Position numbers and translations under genes: made by a program. The notes under the pieces are model-generated. The model was not told the DNA's origin and searched no databases. It worked only from the letters and a program-made list of their open reading frames with translations. From the NCBI GenBank assembly GCA_002633025.1, contig NMRB01000042.1, forward strand, positions 318,085 through 382,084: DNA of 64,000 nt, read 5' to 3'. This document shows positions 27,601 to 39,600 of the stretch, piece after piece. Every line of letters begins with the position of its first letter. The stretch's first letter is position 1. This stretch comes from Notospermus geniculatus. Its lineage: Eukaryota > Nemertea > Pilidiophora > Heteronemertea > Lineidae.

Positions 27601-30600
27601 AAAAACTGACACTGCCATATTGTAACAAATACGAAAGACATCACCATATTGTAAGAATGGTCAAGTGAAAAATGATAGTTAACTATACACATAATGAAAA
27701 TGCTATGAATTGGCCAACAAATCAAGTCACTAAAATGACGAATGATGAAAGAAGTGATGATAGAAAATAAAGAAAAGAAAAAAAGGAAAGCGCCCATGGC
27801 AACACAGGACCAGAGGGGCCATGGGAACAGCATCCAACTGCATTCAGGCATTCAGCCTCTTCTCCTGCGATCTTCTTTCATCAAATAAATGATGAGGAGA
27901 AGCAAAGAAATCTGCTTTTCTTCTCAACAGGGATTGTATTCGACAAAGCAACAACAGGCAGCATTACTTCAATCATTCAGACTTGGAAAAAAGATAATAA
28001 ATGGATTTGAAATATTTAAATCTGTGAATGTCAGATCTGCAGAACAGTCCAGCATCAAGGAATGTGAGCTACTGCTAACCCAGTTTCCCAACAAAATATA
28101 CACTTTGTCTTCTAAAGAACATGAAAGAAAAACTACAAAAAACAAACTAAAGCCATGATTTTTTCCCACAGAACACAAAATCAGGGATCAAAGTGTGTGG
28201 TTTTCAATTCATATCTTGCTTTTCTGGTCCACACAGCAGGAACTGAAATCCTATTTGGTACTTGTGAAGCAGCTATACCTATGATATCTCTTGGGAACAA
28301 ACCAAAACATTTATTCTCAGATGCGAAATTTGCCAAGACTTGAGCAAGCAATAAGAAAGAGGCAAGCAATCACATGCACAAGCACTCTATTTTTGCATTT
28401 CAATTCTTTCTTGGCAAATATCTGTATCAGCTCATCAAAATAGGAAATGACTGATGAAATGCTTTCACGTTGCTGAAGGCAAGAAAGGAATGGACGACTT
28501 GTAAAGAATAGTCGGAGCTGAGAAGAGATGGAGGGTCCTTCTCCTTGACTGGTCCATTACTGCTGACCATGAGATGTCAAGTTAAGAGGTGATGCCATGG
28601 TCAGGATATGCCGAGAGCCTCAAGCTTTCAAAAGTCTGGTCCAAATCTCTTTCAAGGATCTCATTTCATGGGACCATGTCGGTGTCCATCTGATATGGTC
28701 AGTTCAGACCTCCCCAGTAGTGGACATTGTCCACTGTAACTGAATAATGCCACAGGTGCATGCTTTATTCAAAATATGGGAAAATCTTTCCTCTCATTGT
28801 CTGCTGACTGGTCCAGCACCGCAGGGAAATACCAGTGCCAGATCAGAGAATCAAGATCCTTAGATCTCATTATTGCGCTGAAAAACATAGGCCACAGAAG
28901 TTGATTTCCAAGTTGTGGAAAACAGTGTTCTCCGCATGGGTTTTTGGTAGGGTGGCCCACCCTACCTTGCATTTTACCGCCCTACCTTAGAAGTAGCCAC
29001 CCTACCTTGCAGCCCAATTTTGTAATGTAATGGTTTTCTATTACACCCCCTACCTTAAATTGGTGACCACCCTATCTTAATTTGCAAAGTAATGGGAAAT
29101 CCTGGAATTTCAAGGGTACCACCCCGTACCTTAGAAAATCACACTGAAACAACAAACAAAGCAGCAAGACTCGGAACAAACAGAAACCAATCAAGGAAGT
29201 TCCAGCAGTGAACCTCCCATATTTTCCCTTTGACTAATTAGACAATTACCAAACACAACTAAACCCATCTAATGAGCATGTATTTCTACCACACCACATC
29301 CCAGACATCGAACAACACCTGTATAGCATGAGCTCAGGTATTGCACCTTTTTTTTCTCGTTAAAGTTCACTTAATTACTAGAGCAGGTGTAAATCTGTTG
29401 GTAAGAACTTATTTTGCTAGAAATATCAGAAATATCACAGAATCTGTGATATATTTCTGGTATTAATATCAAAGTAATGGCTTGGCATATCGGCCCCACT
29501 TACACATCATCAACAGGTAAATGAGCCTGGTAGATTGAAATGAAGCATGCAATCCAGGTGAGAACGTGGCACACGACCTTCAGCCTTTGAAATGTGGGCC
29601 AAGACCCCAAACCTGGCAGAGTACGCCACCCATCTGCTTGTTATTCTAACACGAACACCTTTGAAATAGTATTCTCACCAACAGCACTTCAGAAGTGTGC
29701 CCACCCAGTGCCACAAAATGCATCACGATGTACGCTGTTCATGTCCATGGCAAGGTGGTAGTTTCAGCTGATAAATGTACATAAACAAGCCATGTATTCT
29801 GTTGAACCTAAAAATTCCCAAGCTCCGAATTTCGATTTCGTGTGTTCATACGCCACACTTATCACCCCTTGAACGCTCTTGACAACTCCATCAGACCTAC
29901 TTCAAAAGTCCTTATGGCAAGTTTATTAAACCAGTCTCATGATACTATTTGTATTTCACATACCCGATGGATGACGTGCTCCTCCACGAGCAGAACTCGC
30001 GGTATCGCGTTGACTAATGATTTTTTTAAACGTCAAATGACTGTGCTACGGAGTGCTCATGTTGAAAAGTCGGATGCGTACAGTATTCCTGTATTTCAGA
30101 ACTTCGAAAGAACTGTTTCCTGCTTTGGACATTTATCCTTTCAGACTATGGTTTGAATGATGGAGGGGCAAAAGCTTCAGCAACAAATGACACCAAAGAC
30201 ATCACCAGTTTTGTTATGGGAGTGGCTGTGACGCCCCAAGTGCTGCATAAGTTTGGCAGTTGGAACAATTTTTTTGAATTAAACGACTGATCACTGAAAC
30301 AAAAGAAAATCAATTTGACTGCATCTGACAAAAGAAACAAGAATCATGTGACAAGCAGTCAAAGTTCATGCAGTGAACACAACGGAAGAGGTCAACTACT
30401 GCATAATTTTTGTTTCAAATTTCGCATTCTGATAGTCAACAAGGTTTGAAGGATTACGTTTTCAGATTCACATCTTCACCGGCAGATACCATTGGTCGTA
30501 GTGACATGAGAAGGACACTACACAATATAGCACGTGCAAGGATGGGCCGAATTCAAAAGAGCACTAAATTAATTTGGAGAAAAACACAATGAAAATGGAG

Positions 30601-33600
30601 TAGTGAGAACACGCCGCCAGGCGGGTCATGAACAACCAAGATTTCATTACAAACTTGGAAAAATAGCCAGACGTAGGTGGCAGAAATTCAATGAACTCCC
30701 CATGTTGCTGTTTTTTTCAAACATTGGGAAAGCTGACCCTGAAGATCCAGACCTTCTCACTATTATTGACCATAGGCCATCTATTTTTTGAAAAATCACA
30801 GTGATTTTGTTTTCTATGCAATTTCCAACAATACGGAAGAAGTAAACAATCTGACATTGAGCGTGCAAGAAGATTGATGGATGGCGTTAGGCATATGCTT
30901 AGAGCATTTCATTCATTCCTGCTATTGTATTCTTTTGTAAATAACGAAATTAAGTCTGAAATATGGGAGCCAATTCATGTCAGAACTTCATAAAGTGTTC
31001 AGTAATGCGCGAAGGAAATGTTTCATCCCTTCATATCACAAAAGGGACAGACGCCACATTAATATACCACCAGTTAGAAGAATGTGATAAGAAAATGGCC
31101 ACTCGTCTTCTCTAACTTGGACGTTGGTCCTGAAAAGACATGCAGAGATTGTGTGGGCATGACGAAGAACCCTGGATGCACCTGGACTGACCTCAAGGTC
31201 CTGGGAAAAGTTCATGTCATCATGATTTTTTCAATCAGGGCTGTTGACCGATTGTTCAGAGAAATGTATGATCGCAAGCCTGGCACAAGACTCCTGAAGA
31301 AGCCATTTTGCAACTCACAAAGCATTTTCTGACAGAGAATCTTGGGACCCAAACATTTTTTGTTTCTCATGTTCCAGTTTAAGAAGGGAACTCTGATGAA
31401 CTTAGGAATCTCTTGATATCATCATGTGATTGACCATTATGCAAAACTTTTCATGAAGGTGGTCCCATGACAAGCCAAGATGATGGATATTTGGTCTTTG
31501 ACACCTTTGTCAATCCAAGGCAAAGAAAACAATTCTGATGAATAAAATTCACATTTATTTTGAGGAGAAATTAGGAAGTAAACATGTTGTACAAATTTCC
31601 CTTCCTTCAATGGTGAGTACATGGAACCATAGCCCTTATAACAACAAGTCAACTTGTGAAAATAGGTAGTATGTAAACATTGAAACGTTTCAAAAGAAAC
31701 GGGCCAAATGAAACGACCCAAAAAACATGCTAAATCTGAAGTTACATGGCAGAAACGGTGTAATTTTGTTATTTCCAATTAATTTTTGGCATAATAGCAT
31801 TAAAATCTCTCAAAACACACGTCTCCCGTTCAAAACACACGTGTTGTTATTGTTTACATGACACCATGCTTCCCTTCATTCAGTGTTCAAGGTCTCCGTC
31901 CCAAATATGGAAGTCGTCGCTTCAGAAATTCTCTATGCGATTATTAATACATTTTATCATATACTTTCTCTATATGTCACTCGCCATGGTTATTTTCTGT
32001 GAGGAATTTGTGTGAGGCCTCAAAACGTCTTCAAAAATATATCGTTTTTGATATTAGGCAAAGTTTGTAACACAATGTGCATGCGAGTTGTGAATTGATA
32101 ATAAGCTAGGAGCATTCCAACCAATTAGCGTACTCCGATCATTCCATTATGAGGGGTGCGAGGTTGGCGAGAGGAAAATGTGACATCGTTCCCCGCAGTG
32201 TAGCCTAAATCTGGCTAAGAAATCGCAGAAAAAGCTAAAATGATGATAAACATCATGAAGGCATCGGGTATGTACATTCCTCCATTCATACAATGTAAAA
32301 TAAAATAGGTTTTTGGTATTTTTCTTATGATTTTTCGTATTTTTAAAAATATTTTGGGTCGTTTCATTTGGCTCGTTTCTTTTGAAACGTTTCAATGTTT
32401 ACATACTACCGTGAAAATAGGGTAATTCTACCCACACTAAAAGGGCAGAAATCTCCCATTTCAATATTATCCCATCCTATTATTTCACCTTTTCCTTCTA
32501 CTAACAAGAAATATCCAACAAACTTTTGTCTATGTATTCATACTGCTATGCATAGTGCTAATTCATACTAATGGGCCATGGCGCTCTACGCTAATGTGCT
32601 CATAGGACAACTTGTTTTCAAATCACGGCAAAATAATGTGTTTGCTCTTTCAGTATTCAGCCTGCGGGATGTTGTTCCATGGCTTTCAGAATGATGTGTC
32701 TGGACGGACACATTAGGTGGACCATGTTATCATCAGGGCTTTACAAATTCCCCTCACTCCTATTATATCTCTGTATGAAGAATTCTCAATGTGACTTAAA
32801 TGCAGGTGCCAAATGCAGATTAGATGGAGGGATGGTACTAATGAAATTGCATACCTATGCAGGGTTCTCCACAGGGTTTGAAACAGACCGGGCGCTGGTG
32901 ATGTCAGACGGTTAATGATATCGGAAGCCACTGCTGCATACGCGTCCTCAGGGGGGTCTGGGCCTCGCCCAGAAAAATTCGAAATCTAGAAGCCCTGAAA
33001 TGCGATTTCCCAGCATTTCTGAACGCAAATCTAGCTCCTGTCGGTGCTTGCAAAACCTCAGTGTTATGCAAAGTGAATAATTTTGACTGGGCGGCAATTT
33101 TTTTTTACCGGGCGGCAGATTTTTAGACCAGGCGCTGAGATCAATCCTGTGTTTTAGAATGGGCGCCGCGCCCGTTCTGTTACACTAGTGGAGAATCCTG
33201 CTATGAGTATATTTAAAAGTGGGAATGCCTGTTTAGGATGGACAGTCTCATCCTGAAACCCAAGCAATTATCGATTGTAGTATGCATTTTGTTCATTGGT
33301 TATTCCAGAGATTGAAGTTCAGTTTCACTGCATGCACTGAGCACCGCTTCCATGGCTTTTCCTTTGATGGTGCCCAGTATTTTTTGTGGGAAAAGTGATT
33401 ATGAATGGTTGACGTTCCACTGATCCCATAAAGTCATTGACACCTTTATCATACTACAGTAGGCCTACAACAACGTGTTTGAACGAGGAATGATATTCTC
33501 ACGCCCGTAATCCACTTCGGATCATCATTCATGAATCAACGTGATAAATCACAAAAGGGCCTTTTGAACAAGTGACACAAGAAGCCCTACGCTACCAAAT

Positions 33601-36600
33601 TATCAAGATATCTCTTCACTGCTTGTCAGATTTGTCAAAATTACACGAGGGGCGGATATAAAATGTCGGAGAGAAAAAAGGCCAATTCAAATGTCAGACT
33701 TTATAAGGCCAACAAAGATTGGTGTACACTCATTAATTATGAAAATGTCAAACCTTTTCATCCTGGTCATACGTGCACCAATGCATTTCCTTGTGAAGAT
33801 AACAGTAAATAATATGAAAGAACATACATTACTGGTGTAGCGTGTAAAATCAACCATCTGGATCGCGTGTTAGAGATATTGTCCAGTGGTTCACTTTAGA
33901 ATGGTTTCAGCAAATCCCATGCCATTACGGATGGCCCGAAGATTACCAAATGACTAAAGGACCTGATCAATGGCATATTTTGATGCAATATCAATAAAAT
34001 TCCTGAAATGTATTCATTTTGCATGATAGGGGAATACTGATATGTGCAAAATCAAGAACCATGATAATGGTAATCATGTGACCACCAATATGTGAAAATA
34101 TATGGGGGAGATTCACATGGGAAGAAAAGTGCAATGGTGGCATATTAGCTGCTTCCCACAGTAGAGTGAGTTGATTTGATTTGATGTTATGACCACCATG
34201 AAAAAGATTTGTGAATTCTGGTTTCTGTTAGTTTCATCTCAAAATTATGGCTGCACAAAATTCATTACAGTTTCTCAAATAGCAAAAAGCCTTTATCCAT
34301 GCAAATATCACTCTGAACCAGTTGTAGCATGCTACTGAACATTTGTGCATTTCTTACTCCACAATACAATCCATTGGCAAAGGTGCCAATGTTTTTGGAG
34401 TAATTTCCCAGAAAAAAACACAGTATGCCCCTTCCAATAACCGTCTGCTACTTCTCTGATTGGTAAACAATAACACAGTCAATACAGGGTGGAATTATCA
34501 ACAGGAAAGAATGTGTTGGGCGGTATTGGTTGAGTTGCAACTGCAACTCCTATGAAAACAGAAATACCTGGGAAAACATCGCATGGTTGTCAAATTATAC
34601 AAGAATCTGATCAAGAAACATGAAACTGTCAGAAATATTTATTCACCCTTAGTATGCCAAATACTGTGTACTGTCTTCACAGGAATACACGTTTAAGTCT
34701 GTCAGTTTAGGTTGAGACAGATATCACCAACAGATCCAGAAGCAATCTGACCCCAGAGAATTTTCCCATGGCAAATGAAAAGGGAATTATTCAATCAGAA
34801 TATGGGTACCAGCTCTCCATAAACATACTCACCAGTCTATGAAAATATTGTACATTTCTTGAAGCTACTTGAAGGTCAAAGGAAACATCTCAGGTCATGT
34901 GACAGGGTATCACAGAGCAGACCTCTGTGGACCTCAGGGAGTAAGGAATTAACTAGAGGAGGTTTCACACCTGAACTGGTCAGCAGAGTTCAAAGTTACA
35001 TTGACAGACACTCACTCCTCAAATTATTTTAACATTCCTCCAATGTTTTTCCTTGAAAATGAAATTACCCTTGAAAAGAAACTTTTAACAGCACCTGGGT
35101 CTGGACTAATGGAGTTGACCAGTGGTGACCTTTACAGAAAGTGGACAATGGCTCATCTCATGCTAGCTAGCCTGCTTACAGGTAATAGCCTATTGTATTA
35201 CAAGGTTCATTAGCATTTACCTGTCCTATTAAGTAGTCAACAAGCCATGAAGGCCATGGTCTGTGGCAAGATCATCTGACATGTCTGAGCTCATAATTAG
35301 GAAAGCATGCAAAAAATTTTGAAGGCTGTTGGGTTTATTTTAGTAGTAAATGTCCAGTCACAAAGTATCCAAAAGATTACTGAACACATGCCTCCTGTAA
35401 GAACCCACTAATATCATTTTACTACACAAATTATGGAACATTTGTTCAGTCATGTGCTGGCTGACTTGAGAACTTGAAATCATTACCATTCAAAATCCTT
35501 TTCTGAAGACCCCGGGGTAAAGATACTTTTCAATTCTAGCATATTATCGCAAATCTCTACTTCGATTTGTCACCCTGAGACTACCTTGAATAAGCATCTC
35601 TCCTACCCATAACCCCATCCACCAAAAAGGTGCAAAATTCCCATATTGTCCATATCATAAAGATAATGGGTACTTAAGGGCATTTCAACGAGGTTGACAG
35701 TGGCACCAGAAAATCGCAGTTTCATTAAACTGTGCATTCTGCAGCAAACAAATACATCACAATACCATAATAGTTTGTCAGTTACGAAGCATGCAGCCCA
35801 GCCCACGCTATCGTCTACCAAAAAGAAAAAAAACGTGTGTACTACAGGAATGTTTTGTGATTTTGTTGAGCATGAATGGATTTTGAGAAATTCTCCCACG
35901 GACTTTCCTCAGAGACGTCATCCTAAGATTTGGATCGAGAACAACCTCTATGACCTATAGAAAAAGTTGTTGGCTTTTTGCAAATGATAGATAGGATTTA
36001 CAACAAAACAGTCATGCACACCTATCCAAATCCCACAAGATGTTTTTCTGCCAAGTTCTTGGAATTCAATTTTGGGGGCATCGGAACTTTTCCACTGAAT
36101 GTAAGAAGAGCTTCCTCAATGTTGCATTCATGTGCAATATACATGTATGTACATGTTGGGCCTACTCTTTCTCCCACACTAACATAGGCCCTATTTTAAA
36201 TGTACATATACAGCCTTCATGATGGTACTGTAGGCCTAATCCAGACAGGCAGATCAGTAGGGCTGCATTCGTTGCCAGTAGCCTCTGCAAGAGCAGTTGT
36301 TTTTCTCACCTACACCAGTGTGTGAGTATGAGTGTGACACCAAAATTCTGGGCATGATTCCATTCTCTGACACTGACCATCATATCAACATAACAGGTTC
36401 TCTCCATTCAATAGTGAATTTATACCTCTCAACCGATGACAAGTTTTTGAGGCTGAATGGACAAAAGAATTGATAATTTCATATCCGCCTATCCTTTATT
36501 TGAAATTAGGTCAGATTGGTTCTCATGGTAGTATGAAGTATGGATATATAAAGGTTTTGTCGCCAAGAGGAATGTCTCCAGTGTCTTCACCTGAGACCTG

Positions 36601-39600
36601 TTGCTATTACAAACAGATCCTTTCTTCTCATTTCTGAAGGTATTCAAAGTGACTGAGAGTGTAATTGTCAGGGAAACCAACAGCAAGAATTTGTATGAAA
36701 AAATACTTCATGAATATTTTATGGTACAGCGCCCAAAGAAAATTGGAAGAGGATGATACTGGAAATGTCAGGAATGAGCAGCCCAAACTGTCACACCGAC
36801 AAAATACTGATGTCCCTTCCGATTTTTCAAGTAGGCCCTCATGTACCAGCGTGATCAACGTGATGGGTTAAATATCTGCCAACACCAATCTGCAATTTAA
36901 GTGTTAATAACCCAATCACATCCCCCTTCTGTATTCCTGATGCTGGTGAACGTGTCTATGACAACATCATTAGCAATCAAAATCAATCAACGATCATTAT
37001 CCCATTCCAATGCACAGAACATGCGGCCCATGTCAGAGGTTTCATGGTTTTTATAGGAAGGGTGAGGATGTGTTTGACGATAAGCATGAGATGATGATGT
37101 TGATGTTCCTGAAAGTAAAAGGATGCGAGATAGTAGGCCTAATCACTTCCCCGTGGCTTCCATCATGAAAGCACAAGGTTCAACAAATCAGAACCAACTC
37201 AACAGGAACCCTTGAACTAAATACAGTTTAAGGCCTACTGGCTGGAGAGCTCACAGAAAATTTGCCAGACATAGGACTATGTTGACACAAGTCCATCAAG
37301 CACTTGCTACAAAAGTTTTATGAACAAGTTTGAGCATGCCCGACATCAAGTCCAACGATACGTCAAGACTTCATATAGCACGCCCTCTACGCAAGTATTA
37401 CCGGTAATGATCACATCCAAAAAGTGCCCACTTAACACAGTTTGTTCACAGATGAGAAGCAGGCCTATAATATCAGTGGTGAGTCGGCCCATCTACAATC
37501 TGCGACAGTGCACAAGACAAATCTTTCCCGCCAAGTGACCTATGGCATTCTTTTCTACATGTAGGACAAGCTCACATTTGGCACAGCGGAGACCTAGTTT
37601 TTTAAAACTGTATCCTGCCATGGGGTATCATGTCCAAATTCAAGGGGCACACTTTGCTTTATGTATTTTCCACGCATATAATACTATGTCTTTTGTTTGT
37701 TTATGGTTAACATTAACAACAAATATCTCTAATAATGCCAGCAATTTTGATTCCGATTTATTAGGCCTGAACAAGTGTGGCTTGGCAATATTCCAAGAAG
37801 ATCCACCTTTTTAACCAAATTGTGGGCACAGTTGTGAGTGTCTTCCCCGAAAAGCTTTGCACTTGCTCACCCCAACTATACGACCACAGACCACAATTTT
37901 ATAAGACAGTAATGGATAGGCAAACAGCTGTATACCACCGAATGAACGAGATATCAATGCCTTATGAAAAAATTGATGATTACTCTCACCTTGCATGTCA
38001 TGAGGATTGGGAGATTCGTACGAATGCCGCTCCAACACATAGTCTATCGATATTGTCCCTATTATTTTTGAATTAGCAGCCTCAATAAATAGTATTAAAC
38101 TTTTCTGTCTTGAATCCTCACAAAATTCCTCAATGGCTGGCTCACCAGTCCCATTTAAAACAGTCAGATGTGCTAACTTTTCTGGCTCCTCCACAGATAT
38201 CTTAGCGGCAGTTTCGATGGCATTGACTTTAAAACAGGCCCTGAATGCACTCGGTATGGATCGGATATGAAAATCAAGGCGGATTGCACCTTGGAGTCCC
38301 TTCCAGATGATCTTTCCTTCATCACAACTGACAGGCACATTCTGTATTCCTTTTTCATCATCTGTGCCAGCAAATCTGGAAAGACAAAAAAAAAAACGTT
38401 GGAGTAAAGGAGCAAAATGCTGAGACTGGTGTTGAAAAATACCAATAATGATCAACAGGGTTTAATTGTTCAGGAGACAAACATCACCAATTTGCAGATT
38501 CTTCCCAACACGTGAATGGGACATTTCGGGTTGGTGTTACATGAATTTCTCCAAATGAAGATGACCACTCAAAACTTCCTATTTTAAGCCATGAAAGGAT
38601 GAACTTGTGTTTTGCTAATCGTGGCCATCTGTCCATTTGTGCGAACAGTTGATAGCCATTGTTCGATGAAAGCAGGGGCAAGGGTACACAGCATGGTTCT
38701 GAGGACATCCAGACAACTGCTGACGGTGGAGGGCTATAGAAGGAGCTGAAAATTGTCTGTTGGTAGGTTTAGTTCTAACCTGTAGTGTTTCTTCAATACA
38801 GGATTTTCAACTGATGGCAATATACTACATGTACATGTACACACCATCATGAAGTAGAAATGACTGGCATAGTAATGGCCAATTGGCTGAAGTTATAAGG
38901 GAAGTAACTGATTGATGACCAAACCAAAATTATGCCAACAATCAAAGCAAAACCATCATATAATTTTATGTAGATTACATATCCACAGCCTACAAATATC
39001 ATGTCATACACTGTTTGATAAACCTTTCATAATTACTTAAAATGGTGACAGGCTCATCAATTTGATCTATTAAATCTAATTCAAGTAATATTTTCCTTCA
39101 CTTAGCACAGAAAAGGTCATGAAGTGATGAAGAAAGATAATGACCCATGAAACACAAAGCATTTCATATGTTATTATCATTCTTTCATTTAAACAAGAAA
39201 ATTCCATAATGATTCTACACCTAGGTGACCAATGAATTTAAAAATGCATTGAAATGTGAAATGTTGAAACGACTAATTGCCTTCAATTATCACTGGTTGT
39301 ATGAGTGGCACATGTCAGGCACACTTGTTGAGGCTGTAACCCATGACATGCTTGGGACACCAAAATGAACAAGTAATTGTGATGTGGTGCATCACTAAAT
39401 ATTACAACTTGTTATCACAATGGCCTTCAGCCCAATTAACCAAATGAAATTAACTGCCTTTCAAAAACCTACACTGCCTTTTCATGATTTGAGCTATTTC
39501 GCCTTTGGCAATAAAATATCATTAGCTATTGCATGTATGCTTTCATTGGTGTCTGAAAAACCACGATACCCAAACTCAATTTGGAGCGTTGCAAAGCCGA

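Larger units (their letters stand above)
22568..37989. other. Meteorin intron 2 (15.4 kb), no recognised gene
   Basis: No gene recognised. The intron holds a CCCTACCTT-rich hAT-like element (28923-29146), a Mutator-like element (31665-32410) and a hAT-like element (32860-33200). The rest is unique-looking, AT-rich noncoding DNA. Confidence 0.6.

Noticed and set aside
30410-31332. Series of basic plus-strand open frames that might be a transposase relic
   Set aside because: I could not match them to any transposase motif or find terminal repeats around them.
38484-38708. Minus-strand open frame just before meteorin exon 2
   Set aside because: Exon 1 joins exon 2 directly in phase and matches the human protein without it, and it has no good splice sites.
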